A stretch of 64,000 nucleotides of DNA from Pelagibacter sp047722505 (GTDB taxonomy: Bacteria; Pseudomonadota; Alphaproteobacteria; Pelagibacterales; Pelagibacteraceae): positions 434,001 to 498,000 of the forward strand of contig NZ_CP159814.1 in NCBI RefSeq assembly GCF_047722505.1, in the 5' to 3' direction. The stretch's first letter is position 1, and every line of letters begins with the position of its first letter. A program made the translations under genes and the position numbers. Of this stretch, positions 36,372-45,620 are shown piece after piece. The notes below the pieces were generated by a model. That model worked only from the letters and a program-made list of their open reading frames with translations, did not search any database and was not told the DNA's origin.

Positions 36372-37267
36372 TATTCATGTCCTTCTGTGCTAAAATTATA
36401 AATTTTTTCATCTAACGAGTTATATTTTTCATACTCGACTAATTCATATAATCTTTTCCTAGTTTGCATTTTATCAATTATATTATTCTGATGTCCATTT
36501 GCAAATATGTCTCTAAGGCCATCTTCTACACCTTTCATAGCTAATCTCTGTGTTGTAACTGGATAAATCACTATATTATAACCAAAATTTTCTAATTCTT
36601 TATAATTAAATAATTTAGATTTACCAAACTCAGTCATATTAGCTAACAAGTAGCATGACAGTTCTTTTCTAACTTTTTCAAAATCTTTTTCATCCTGTAA
36701 CGCTTCTGGGAAGATAATTTCTGCACCAGCATCAATATATGCTTTACATCTATCAATCATTTTATCTATTCCTTCAACCCCTTTAGCATCAGATCTTGCT
36801 ATAATTTTAAAATTTTCATCTTGTTTAGCTGCAACGCATTCTTTAATTTTCTTAACCATTGCTTCTGTTGAAATTAATTCTTTGTTATCTAAGTGACCAC
36901 ATCTTTTACGTTCTACTTGGTCTTCTAAGTGCACAGCAGACACTCCAAACTCTTCAAAAGTTTTAATGGTTTCTTTGCAAGATTTAAAACCGGTGTCTAT
37001 ATCAACTATGGTAGGTAAACTTGTAACTCTGGATATTAAATAAGATCTAGTACTAACATCTTGCAGTGTAGTTAGACCTATATCTGGAAACCCTAAATCA
37101 TTGGCCATAACTCCACCCGATACGTAAACTGCATCATAACCAATTTCTTCAATTAGTTTTGCAGTAAGTGGGTTATAAGCACCTGGAACTCTTAAAATTT
37201 TATTTGATTTTAATTTACTGACAAAGTCAGCTCTTTTTTCACTGGGCTCTTTATCTACAAAATGCAC
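36371..37267 (-). CDS. prpB: 2-methylisocitrate lyase PrpB
   Basis: A 298-residue enzyme of the isocitrate-lyase/PEP-mutase superfamily, splitting 2-methylisocitrate into pyruvate and succinate. The active-site motif KRCGH is present (VERKRCGHLDNK), together with VSGGVMAND, PTIVDIDTGF and IIARSDAKG. Length matches PrpB. It overlaps both neighbours by one base, in the order prpD-prpB-prpC. Confidence 0.95.
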   Translation of the reverse strand: MHFVDKEPSEKRADFVSKLKSNKILRVPGAYNPLTAKLIEEIGYDAVYVSGGVMANDLGFPDIGLTTLQDVSTRSYLISRVTSLPTIVDIDTGFKSCKETIKTFEEFGVSAVHLEDQVERKRCGHLDNKELISTEAMVKKIKECVAAKQDENFKIIARSDAKGVEGIDKMIDRCKAYIDAGAEIIFPEALQDEKDFEKVRKELSCYLLANMTEFGKSKLFNYKELENFGYNIVIYPVTTQRLAMKGVEDGLRDIFANGHQNNIIDKMQTRKRLYELVEYEKYNSLDEKIYNFSTEGHE

Positions 37268-38768
37268 TAAAAAATTCCTTGTTTTGTATTTTTTTTTATC
37301 TGACTTCTTTTAACCTGGATATTTAATTTGTTTAACTCACCGGCTTTCAAGTTTTTAAGATTTTGAACAACTTTTAAGAAACGAGCACTCTCTTTTTTAT
37401 CTAAAATACCATCTGTTAAAGTTAAGAACTTATTTATATAATTCTGTCTTTTAAATGGACGTGCTCCGTAAGGATGAGCATCTGCTCTATCCAATTGTTC
37501 TGTAGTTTTTTTACCGTTATTTAAAGTAACTACAACCCTTGCACCAAATGATTTATTCTTTGGATTAGGATCGTGATATTTTTTAGTCCATTTTTTATCT
37601 TCAAAAGTCGTGATGGATTTCCAAATTTTTATAGTACTTTTCTTGTTAGCTCTTTGTTTGGTATATGATTTTACATGGTGCCAATCAGCATCTTCAAGTG
37701 CTACTGCAAAAATGTACATGATGGAATGATCTAGCGTTTCTCTACTTGCATTTGGATCCATTTTTTGTGGATCATTTGCACCAGTTCCAATTACGTAATG
37801 AGTGTGATGACTTGTGTAAATATCAATTTTTTTAATTTGATTTAAATTTGGAATTTTCTTATTAAGTTTTTTAGCAATGTCTATCAGTGCTTGAGATTGG
37901 TATTCTGCTGAGTATTCTTTCGTATAGGTCTCTAGTATCGCGCTCTTAGATCTTTTTTCTTAGGAAGAGGCACATTATATAAAGCTTTCTTACCATCTAA
38001 TATTCTAGCTATAACACTGTCTTCTCCTTCATAAATCGGACTTGGAGCACCTTCACCACGCATTGCTCTATCAACTGCTTCGATTGCAAGTTTACCAGCA
38101 TGAGCAGGGGCGTAAGCTTTCCAACTAGAGATTTCACCTTTTCTAGATTGTCTTGTTGAAACTGTTGTATGTAATGCTTGCTGAACAGCTTGGTAAATTG
38201 TTTCAGTATTTAACTTTAACATTGTGCCCAAACCTGCTGCAACACTTGGTCCTAAGTGTGCAATGTGATCAATTTTATGTTTATGTAAACAAATTCCTTT
38301 AACCAAATTAACCTGAACTTCATAACCTGTGATAATTCCTTTTAATAAATCTAGTCCACTTTTTTTAGTTTGTTGAGCTACACTTAAAATAGGTGGAATG
38401 TTATCTCCTGGGTGACTGTAATCTTCTGCTAAAAAAGTATCATGGAAATCAAGCTCTCTGACAGCAGTTCCATTTGACCAAGCAGCCCACTCACAATCAA
38501 ATTTTAATTTTGAATCTATTCCAAATAAACTCGCACCATTTTTTCTAGGGTGCTTTAGAGCCATTTCTCTTGAAGAAATAACTGCTTTTCTATTTAAAGA
38601 TGCAATAGCAACTGAAGCATTATCAATTATTCTATTAATAACCATTTCAATAGCTGTTTTATTTAATTTTGCATTATCTGAAGCTATCTCAGCAATTTTC
38701 CATGCGAGTTGATTTTTTTTAGGTAAATTAATTTTTGATGGGTAAACTTTAACTTTATGTGAAATCAT
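37267..38768 (-). pseudogene. prpD: 2-methylcitrate dehydratase PrpD (MmgE/PrpD family), frameshifted
   Basis: Two reading frames together form one full PrpD. The N-terminal frame (38768 to a TAG at 37932) has 278 residues, starting after a strong AAGGAGG at 38773-38779 and including GISEL-type regions such as HPGDNIPPILSVAQQ and EGEDSVIARILDGK. The C-terminal frame is open from the T6 run (A6 in the mRNA) at 37953-37958 to 37267: it reads AILETYTKEYSAEYQSQAL directly after the junction, then GTGANDPQKMDPNASRETLD. The ATG at 37761 inside it is not a credible start. Adding one A to the run joins the frames into 500 residues, the normal length. Either a real or recent one-base loss, an assembly or read error, or slippage that is corrected during expression. 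Confidence 0.88.
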
Positions 38769-38772
38769 TAGG

Positions 38773-38779
38773 CCTCCTT
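38773..38779 (-). promoter_or_regulatory. Strong Shine-Dalgarno for prpD
   Basis: AAGGAGG on the minus strand lies 4 bases upstream of the prpD ATG at 38768. Such a full-length match is rare in this window and supports this start. Confidence 0.65.
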
Positions 38780-38818
38780 AATTATGCAAACCTATTAATA
38801 GTAAGAAAAAAAATTAAA

Positions 38819-39508
38819 TCAATCTTTTAAGTAAGTTGAAACTATTTTTTCCACACCGATAAAGTCTTTTATCAAATGATTATGGTAAATTTCGTTAGAA
38901 TTTTTTTCTGTATAACCATTTTCTAATAAAATAACAGGAACAGAGGCAGCTTTTGCAGCATTTGCATCAGTTTCACTATCACCAAACATAAGAGATTTTT
39001 TTACATCACCACCAATGATTTCAATTATACTTGTTATGTGTCTTGGATCTGGTTTACAATAATCAAAAGTATCTGATCCAGCAACGTATTCAAAGTAATC
39101 ATAAATTCCAATTTTTTTTAAAAGGTCGATCGCTAAGTGTTCTTGTTTGTTAGTACAAACTACCATTGAAATTTCTTTTTTTTTGCACCATTTTAAAAAA
39201 TCTTTTACACCATTGATAAGTGTGCTTTCTTTAATGATATTTTTTCCATAATAATTAACAAAATCCTTAACCATTTCATCTTTAATTTTTTGGTCATCAA
39301 TTTTACCAAACTCCTTTTTGGCTTGTCCCCATATAGATCTACCAATCATAGCCCCAGCTCCTTGTCCAACCAGATTTCTAATATCTGCAGTAGATTTTGT
39401 TGGATAACCATATTTTTTCATTACATGATTATGAGCATTCATTAAATCAGGCGCCGTATCAACTAATGTTCCATCTAGGTCAAATAATATTGAGTAATTT
39501 TGAGTCAT
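38819..39508 (-). CDS. gph: Phosphoglycolate phosphatase-like HAD hydrolase
   Basis: A 229-residue HAD-superfamily phosphatase: motif I FDLDGTLVDTAPDL at the N-terminus, motif II VVCTNK, motif III Lys near KPDPRH and motif IV MFGDSETDANAAKAA. The cap and the KPDPRHI region fit Gph, which clears 2-phosphoglycolate. MTQNYSILFDLDG at 39508 is the start; the open frame continuing to 39763 lies over the opposing acetyltransferase gene and is not used. Substrate could be another small phosphate ester. Confidence 0.85.
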   Translation of the reverse strand: MTQNYSILFDLDGTLVDTAPDLMNAHNHVMKKYGYPTKSTADIRNLVGQGAGAMIGRSIWGQAKKEFGKIDDQKIKDEMVKDFVNYYGKNIIKESTLINGVKDFLKWCKKKEISMVVCTNKQEHLAIDLLKKIGIYDYFEYVAGSDTFDYCKPDPRHITSIIEIIGGDVKKSLMFGDSETDANAAKAASVPVILLENGYTEKNSNEIYHNHLIKDFIGVEKIVSTYLKD

Positions 39509-39575
39509 TAAAGTATTTTTAAGAAATAAATTGTGAATTAAGATATCTATACACTTAATATAAAAATATTTCCAG

Positions 39576-40199
39576 ATGAAACATATAAATTCCAACATCG
39601 AACAAGAAAAACTTCGTAAATTTTTTATAAAGTCTGGTGTAAAGATGATCGGACCTGAAACTATTTTTTTTTCAAAAGATACTAAGATTGGAAAAAACGT
39701 TACTATTAATCCATATGTTGTCATTGGAAAAAAAGTTAAAATTGGCAATAATGTAACTATCAATTCATTTTCGCATTTAGAAGATTGTAAAATTAAAAAT
39801 AAAGTTGAAGTTGGACCTTATGCAAGATTAAGACCAGGTACTACTCTTGAAGAAGGATCAAAAATTGGAAATTTTGTAGAAGTTAAGAAAAGTACAGTTG
39901 GAAAAAAATCAAAAGTTAATCATTTATCGTACATTGGTGATAGTGAAATAGGTAAAGGTGTAAACGTAGGAGCTGGCACAATTACCTGTAATTATGATGG
40001 TGTAAAAAAAAGTAAAACAAAAATTAAAGACAATGTATTTATAGGTTCTAATTCTTCATTAATTGCACCTATTACTCTTGAAAAAAATAGTATTGTTGGT
40101 GCTGGTTCAGTGATCACAAAAAAAGTTAAAAAAAATTCATTAGCTTTATCTAGAACCACTCAAACAGAAGTTAAAAATTATAAAAGAAAAATAAAATAA
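39576..40199 (+). CDS. GlmU-type acetyltransferase domain protein (left-handed beta-helix), lacking the uridylyltransferase domain
   Basis: A 207-residue protein made almost only of hexapeptide repeats. VGPYARLRPGT, VEVKKS, NHLSYIGDSEIG and GAGTITCNYDGVKKSKT are signatures of the C-terminal acetyltransferase domain of GlmU, which makes N-acetylglucosamine-1-phosphate; key Arg, Lys, His and Tyr of that site are visible. GlmU is normally about 450 residues with an N-terminal pyrophosphorylase domain; that half is absent here and upstream is the divergent gph. It is one base from glmS, the preceding step in the pathway, supporting a UDP-GlcNAc role. Confidence 0.85.
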   Translation: MKHINSNIEQEKLRKFFIKSGVKMIGPETIFFSKDTKIGKNVTINPYVVIGKKVKIGNNVTINSFSHLEDCKIKNKVEVGPYARLRPGTTLEEGSKIGNFVEVKKSTVGKKSKVNHLSYIGDSEIGKGVNVGAGTITCNYDGVKKSKTKIKDNVFIGSNSSLIAPITLEKNSIVGAGSVITKKVKKNSLALSRTTQTEVKNYKRKIK

Positions 40200-40200
40200 T

Positions 40201-42021
40201 ATGTGTGGAATTATAGGAATAGCTAGTAATAAATCGGTGTCATCTGCAATTATCAATTCTCTTAAAAAGTTAGAATATAGAGGTTACGACTTTTCAGGTA
40301 TTGCAACTTTATCAGATGGCATATTAAATGAAGCAAAATCTGAAGGTAGGGTTGATATTTTAGAAAAAAATCTTGCAGTAAAAAATATGTCAGGTCCAAT
40401 TGGAATTGGACATGTTAGATGGGCAACTCATGGAATTCCAAATACTATTAATGCACATCCTCATTCATCAGAAAGTGTATCTGTAGTGCATAATGGTATT
40501 ATTGAAAATTCTACTATTTTAAAAAAATATTTAATTAACAAAGGCCATGTATTTAAATCTCAGACAGATACAGAGGTAATTGTTCATTTAATAACAGAAT
40601 ATTTAAAAGAAATTAATTTAAAGGATGCAATTATTAAAACTTTAAAACAGCTTCATGGAAGCTTTGCTTTAGGAATAATTTTTAAAAATCAGCATGATCT
40701 TATAGTGGGTGCAAGAAGAGGGTCTCCACTTGCAGTTGGTTATGGTCCTAACGAAAATTATCTAGGATCAGATTCTTATGCCTTAAAATCTATGACTAAT
40801 AAAATTTCCTATTTGAATGATGGGGAATTTTGCATCATAAAAAAAGACCAAGTTGAGTTTTTTGATGAAGAAGGCTTAAAAGTTAATAAAAAAATTTTAG
40901 AATTATCTTCAAAAGAGCAGGATTATGACAAAGGAGATTTTAAACACTTTATGGCTAAAGAAATTGAGGAACAGCCAACAACATTAAAGAACTGTATAAA
41001 TGAGTATGTCGATAAAATTAATAACGACATCAATATTTATAATTTTCCATGGGATATAAAAGAAATTTCTTCAGTTACTTTAATTGGCTGTGGAACCGCT
41101 TACCATTCTTGCTTAATGGCAAAATATTGGTTTGAAGAAAATACTACACTTGATGTAACAATTGATGTTGCATCTGAGTTCAGATATCGAAAAAATAGAT
41201 TTAAAAACGATAATTTATACATTTTTGTTTCTCAGTCTGGCGAAACAGCTGACACTTATGCGGCCCTTGATTTATGTAATAAAAATAATATGAAAACTTG
41301 TAGTGTGGTTAATGTTATAGAAAGTTCGATTGCAAGAGATTCTAAATTTGTTTTACCAATTCATTGTGGGCCAGAAATTGGTGTAGCTTCTACAAAAGCT
41401 TTTATGGGGCAAATGCTGGTTCTTTATATCCTGGTATTAAAACTAGGAATTTTGAGAAAAGATTTAGATAAAGATTTATATTTAAACAAAATTAAAGACT
41501 TAAAGATATTACCTAAGTTAGTTGAGCAAACTTTGCTTACAGAGAGCAAAATCCAAACAGTCTCTAGTTCATTTACAGATGCAAAAGGTTCGATGTTTTT
41601 AGGGAGGGGTTTTTCTTATCCAATTGCATTAGAGGGGGCGTTAAAATTAAAAGAATTAGCATATGTGCATGCTGAAGGGTACCCTGCAGGTGAAATGAAG
41701 CATGGTCCTTTAGCTTTAATTGAAGATGGAATGCCAGTAGTTGTTTTAGCTCCAAGAGATAATTATTATAAAAAAACAATTTCTAATATGCAGGAAGTAA
41801 TAGCAAGAGGTGCTAAAGTTTTATTAATTACTAACAAGAGCAAAGACGAAGTTTTTTCAGAAAATATTTGGGAAACTGTATTAGTTGAAAGTGCTAATGA
41901 TGACTTGTTACCTTTTTTATTAACTGTTCCATTACAAAAATTGGCTTATTATTCAGCTCTTAAAAAAGGTTATGACATCGATAAGCCTAGAAATTTAGCA
42001 AAATCAGTGACAGTTGAATAA
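40201..42021 (+). CDS. glmS: Glutamine-fructose-6-phosphate aminotransferase GlmS
   Basis: Makes glucosamine-6-phosphate for cell-wall precursors. The 606-residue enzyme starts MCGIIGIA with the N-terminal nucleophile Cys, has VRWATHG and VHNGIIEN in the glutaminase half, two SIS domains (SQSGETADTYAAL; the ELAYVHAEGYPAGEMKHGP region) and ends with the conserved RNLAKSVTVE. Length is typical. It follows the GlmU-type acetyltransferase gene by one base. Confidence 0.98.
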   Translation: MCGIIGIASNKSVSSAIINSLKKLEYRGYDFSGIATLSDGILNEAKSEGRVDILEKNLAVKNMSGPIGIGHVRWATHGIPNTINAHPHSSESVSVVHNGIIENSTILKKYLINKGHVFKSQTDTEVIVHLITEYLKEINLKDAIIKTLKQLHGSFALGIIFKNQHDLIVGARRGSPLAVGYGPNENYLGSDSYALKSMTNKISYLNDGEFCIIKKDQVEFFDEEGLKVNKKILELSSKEQDYDKGDFKHFMAKEIEEQPTTLKNCINEYVDKINNDINIYNFPWDIKEISSVTLIGCGTAYHSCLMAKYWFEENTTLDVTIDVASEFRYRKNRFKNDNLYIFVSQSGETADTYAALDLCNKNNMKTCSVVNVIESSIARDSKFVLPIHCGPEIGVASTKAFMGQMLVLYILVLKLGILRKDLDKDLYLNKIKDLKILPKLVEQTLLTESKIQTVSSSFTDAKGSMFLGRGFSYPIALEGALKLKELAYVHAEGYPAGEMKHGPLALIEDGMPVVVLAPRDNYYKKTISNMQEVIARGAKVLLITNKSKDEVFSENIWETVLVESANDDLLPFLLTVPLQKLAYYSALKKGYDIDKPRNLAKSVTVE

Positions 42022-42056
42022 TAATTAAACTCTGCTACAACACCCCTAGGTTGAAT

Positions 42057-43436
42057 ATGAAAAATTGGAAAATAAATAGCTGGAGAAATTATCCTGTAAA
42101 ACACATTCCGGAATATCCGGATCAAAAAGATTTGGATGGCGTTTTAGGTAAAATTAAAAGTTTTCCCCCATTAGTCTTTGCTGGTGAGACGAGACATTTA
42201 AAAGAACAACTTGCTGATGTTGTTGATGGAAAAGCTTTTTTATTACAAGGTGGAGATTGTGCGGAAAGTTTTGCAGAATTTCACCCTGATAATATTAGAG
42301 ATACATTTAAACTAATACTTCAAATGTCGCTTGTACTTACTTATTCCGCATCATTACCAGTTATTAAACTTGGAAGAATTGCTGGCCAATTTTCTAAACC
42401 AAGAAGTTCCCCTGTTGAAAATATTGATGGCGTTGAACTACCTAGTTACCTAGGAGACAATATTAATGGAATGGAATTTAATGAAAAATCAAGAGTTCCA
42501 GACCCTAAAAGACTTTTTAAAGCTTATTCACAGTCTGCATCTACACTTAATCTTATAAGAGCATTCTCTCACGGAGGTTTTGCTGATCTTAAAAAAGTAC
42601 ATACTTGGAACTTGGGTTTTATTAAAAACTCTCCAGCAGCCAAAAAATTTAAAGATTTAGAAGATAGAATTGCAGATGCATTGGCATTTATGGATGCGTG
42701 TGGAATTAATTCAGAATTTAATAGAAGATTAAAAACAGTAAACTTTTGGACTTCACATGAAGCTTTATTACTTCCTTTTGAACAAGCTATGACAAGAGTA
42801 GATTCTACTACAGGTGAATATCATGATACTTCTGCTCACTTCGTTTGGATAGGTGATAGAACCAGACAGTTAGATGGAGGACATGTTGAGTTTTGTAGGG
42901 GAATTGAAAATCCAATTGGAATTAAATGTGGACCAACATTAAAAGCAGAAGACTTGATAAATCTTTGTAATAAAATTAATCCAAAAAATGAAAAAGGTAA
43001 AATAACTTTAATTTCTAGATTTGGTCATGAAAATGTTTCTAAATTTTTACCAAAATTAATTAGGGCAATTAAAAAAGAAGGTTTAGATGTAATATGGTCA
43101 TGTGACCCTTGTCATGGCAATACAATTAAGGCTACAACTGGATTTAAAACAAGACCATTTAACAGCGTAGTTAAAGAAGTAAAAAATGTTTTTGAATGTC
43201 ACCAAAGCGAAGGAAGTTATGCAGGTGGATTACACATTGAAATGACAGGTCAAAATGTTACAGAATGTACAGGTGGTGCTCAGAAAATATCTGATCAAGA
43301 TTTATCTAGCCGTTACCACACTCATTGTGATCCAAGACTCAACGCTAACCAAGCATTGGAGTTAGCTTTTTTGATTTCTGACGAGATTAAAAAAAATGCT
43401 GCATATTCTAAAAAAAATATTAAAGCGGCATCTTAG
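42057..43436 (+). CDS. aroG: Class II DAHP synthase (3-deoxy-7-phosphoheptulonate synthase)
   Basis: First step of the shikimate pathway from PEP and erythrose-4-phosphate. About 459 residues, the size of class II (plant-type) enzymes. Visible motifs: LQGGDCAESF, KLGRIAGQFSKPRSS, RVDSTTGEYHDTSAHFVWIGDRTRQLDG, WSCDPCHGNT and GGLHIEMTGQNVTEC. ATG at 42057 is preferred to TTG at 42051; AGG lies 6 bases before the ATG. Confidence 0.95.
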   Translation: MKNWKINSWRNYPVKHIPEYPDQKDLDGVLGKIKSFPPLVFAGETRHLKEQLADVVDGKAFLLQGGDCAESFAEFHPDNIRDTFKLILQMSLVLTYSASLPVIKLGRIAGQFSKPRSSPVENIDGVELPSYLGDNINGMEFNEKSRVPDPKRLFKAYSQSASTLNLIRAFSHGGFADLKKVHTWNLGFIKNSPAAKKFKDLEDRIADALAFMDACGINSEFNRRLKTVNFWTSHEALLLPFEQAMTRVDSTTGEYHDTSAHFVWIGDRTRQLDGGHVEFCRGIENPIGIKCGPTLKAEDLINLCNKINPKNEKGKITLISRFGHENVSKFLPKLIRAIKKEGLDVIWSCDPCHGNTIKATTGFKTRPFNSVVKEVKNVFECHQSEGSYAGGLHIEMTGQNVTECTGGAQKISDQDLSSRYHTHCDPRLNANQALELAFLISDEIKKNAAYSKKNIKAAS

Positions 43437-43475
43437 AGCATTGTATTAAATACAATTTTGTTTAAATTTTATATA

Positions 43476-44213
43476 ATGAAACCATTAGAAAAAGCACAAT
43501 TTATAAGCAATTGGATTAAAGATTACGTAGAAAAGATGCCAAGTAAGGCTCAATCTTTAATCATTGGAATTTCTGGAGGAGTAGATTCTTCCGTATCAAG
43601 TACGTTGAGTGCAATGACGGGTATAAAAACAATTGTTTTATCTATGCCTATTAAACAAAAATCATCACAACATGACTTAAGCTTAAAACACCAAGAATGG
43701 CTTGTTAAAAACTTTGATAATGTTGAAGCACACACACTAAATTTAGATAAATTATTTGAAACATTTGAGAGTTCGCTATTTAATTTTAACAGTGAACTTG
43801 GTATGGCAAACTCTAGAGCAAGACTTAGAATGACTACTCTTTATCAAGTAGCAGCTGCAAACAAAGGTATTGTAGTCGGCACTGGAAATAAAGTTGAGGA
43901 TTTTGGTGTAGGGTTTTATACGAAGTATGGAGATGGTGGGGTAGACATTTCCCCAATTGCAGATTGTAACAAATCAGAAGTATGGGAAATAGGTAAATCC
44001 ATTAATATTCTTCAAGAAATAATTGATGCTGCACCAACTGATGGATTATGGGATGATGGCAGAACTGATGAAGGTCAGTTAGGTCTTAGATACGAAGAAT
44101 TAGAAGAAGCAATGAATAATGTAAATTCAATAAATCGTGAAAAATACCAAAAAATAAGAAATATAAACTTGCATAAAATGGAGCCAATTCCAGTTTGCAA
44201 GATTCCCAACTAA
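43476..44213 (+). CDS. nadE: NH3-dependent NAD+ synthetase NadE
   Basis: Final step of NAD synthesis. The 245-residue protein has the ATP-pyrophosphatase P-loop ISGGVDSSVSS (about 34-44), RARLRMTTLYQVAA, VVGTGNKVEDFGVGFYTKYGDGGVDISPI and the C-terminal KMEPIPVCKI. No glutaminase domain, so it uses ammonia directly. ATG at 43476 is chosen over TTG at 43458. Confidence 0.95.
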   Translation: MKPLEKAQFISNWIKDYVEKMPSKAQSLIIGISGGVDSSVSSTLSAMTGIKTIVLSMPIKQKSSQHDLSLKHQEWLVKNFDNVEAHTLNLDKLFETFESSLFNFNSELGMANSRARLRMTTLYQVAAANKGIVVGTGNKVEDFGVGFYTKYGDGGVDISPIADCNKSEVWEIGKSINILQEIIDAAPTDGLWDDGRTDEGQLGLRYEELEEAMNNVNSINREKYQKIRNINLHKMEPIPVCKIPN

Positions 44214-44258
44214 TCTAAAAGATTCACAAATCTATAATTAAAGTATAATTCTAAAGTA

Positions 44259-45620
44259 ATGAATAAAGATATTTTTTTAACAAACAATCTTAGTAACCAA
44301 AAAGAAAAATTTATTCCCTTAGATAAAGAAAACATTGGCATGTATGTTTGTGGTCCAACTGTTTATGATAACCCACACATAGGAAATGCAAGACCTCTTG
44401 TTATTTTTGATATTTTATACAAAGTTTTAAAATCAAAATATGGGCATGATAAAATAAATTATATAAGAAACATTACTGATGTTGATGATAAAATAATTAA
44501 ATCAGCAAAAGACAAAAATATTTTAATATCTGAATTAACGAACAATGTTATTAAAGATTTTAATGATGATTGTAATTATTTAAACTTAGATGACCCAACA
44601 CAACAACCAAAAGCTACAAATCATATTAATCTTATGATTGAAATGATATTATCTTTAATAGAAAAAGATTTTGCCTACGAGGCAAATAATCATGTTTACT
44701 TTGAAGTAAGTAAATTTGTAGATTATGGAAAACTATCTAATAAAAAATTAGAAGACTTAATTGCAGGATCTAGAGTTGAAGTTTCAGAGAACAAAAAAAA
44801 ATCTGAAGACTTTGTTTTGTGGAAGCCTTCTAAAGATGATGAGCCTGCTTGGGATTCGCCTTGGGGCAAAGGAAGACCTGGTTGGCATTTAGAATGTTCT
44901 GCGATGTCTAAGAAATACTTAGGTGACGTATTTGATATCCATGGAGGTGGAATAGATTTAATTTTCCCTCATCATGAAAATGAAATTGCACAATCAAGAT
45001 GTGCTAATGATACTAAAGTTTTTGCAAATTATTGGATTCATAACGCATTTATTACCATGTCCAATGAAAAAATGGCTAAATCTACAGGTAACATAATAAA
45101 GATTAAAGATTTTAAAGACAAAGTTGATGGACAAGTTTTAAAACTTGCTCTTATGAGTGCTCACTACAAACAGCCATTGGACTGGAACGAAAAGCTCCTA
45201 GAAGATTGTAAAAATACCATTGATAAATGGTATGAAGTTTACATACCATCAAATGACAAAACAATTTTAGATGAAGATATTTTATCTCCGTTATACGATG
45301 ATTTGAATACACCTGGTTACATTGCAAAATTACATCAACTTTATGACAAAGCTTTAAAGGGAGGTAACGAAGAGAAAAGTTTATTTGTTTTAGCTTGTAA
45401 TTTCATTGGTATTTTAAACAAAACAAAAGAAGAATGGATTGAGTTTAAAAAGAAAAAATCATCTATTAATGAAGGTGAAATTTTGGAAATGATTGCTCTT
45501 CGAAATAAAACAAGAGAAGACAAGAATTATAAAGAAGCAGATATTATTAGAGATAAGCTTTTAGATAAAGGGGTTTTAATAGAAGACAAAGATGGTAAAA
45601 CAATTTGGAAACTAAAATGA
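44259..45620 (+). CDS. cysS: Cysteinyl-tRNA synthetase CysS
   Basis: Class I aminoacyl-tRNA synthetase of 453 residues. MYVCGPTVYDNPHIGNAR contains the zinc Cys and the HIGH-type motif (HIGN); the KMSKS loop appears as KMAKSTGN; other zinc ligands lie in GWHLECSAM and FPHHENEIAQ. Typical length. Its TGA overlaps the ATG of the citramalate synthase gene (ATGA). Confidence 0.97.
   Translation: MNKDIFLTNNLSNQKEKFIPLDKENIGMYVCGPTVYDNPHIGNARPLVIFDILYKVLKSKYGHDKINYIRNITDVDDKIIKSAKDKNILISELTNNVIKDFNDDCNYLNLDDPTQQPKATNHINLMIEMILSLIEKDFAYEANNHVYFEVSKFVDYGKLSNKKLEDLIAGSRVEVSENKKKSEDFVLWKPSKDDEPAWDSPWGKGRPGWHLECSAMSKKYLGDVFDIHGGGIDLIFPHHENEIAQSRCANDTKVFANYWIHNAFITMSNEKMAKSTGNIIKIKDFKDKVDGQVLKLALMSAHYKQPLDWNEKLLEDCKNTIDKWYEVYIPSNDKTILDEDILSPLYDDLNTPGYIAKLHQLYDKALKGGNEEKSLFVLACNFIGILNKTKEEWIEFKKKKSSINEGEILEMIALRNKTREDKNYKEADIIRDKLLDKGVLIEDKDGKTIWKLK

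Noticed and set aside
37267..37761. Independent 164-residue gene starting at ATG 37761
   Set aside because: The frame is open and homologous to PrpD well upstream of this ATG, which lacks a Shine-Dalgarno; it is the C-terminal half of frameshifted prpD.
39509..39763. N-terminal extension of the gph frame
   Set aside because: It runs antisense to the acetyltransferase gene; HAD motif I sits at the normal distance from the ATG at 39508.
43440..43459. ATTGTAT/ATACAAT hairpin followed by T-rich DNA after the DAHP synthase gene, a possible terminator
   Set aside because: Seven pairs with a single G-C pair and a broken T tract are too weak; common by chance in DNA of this composition.
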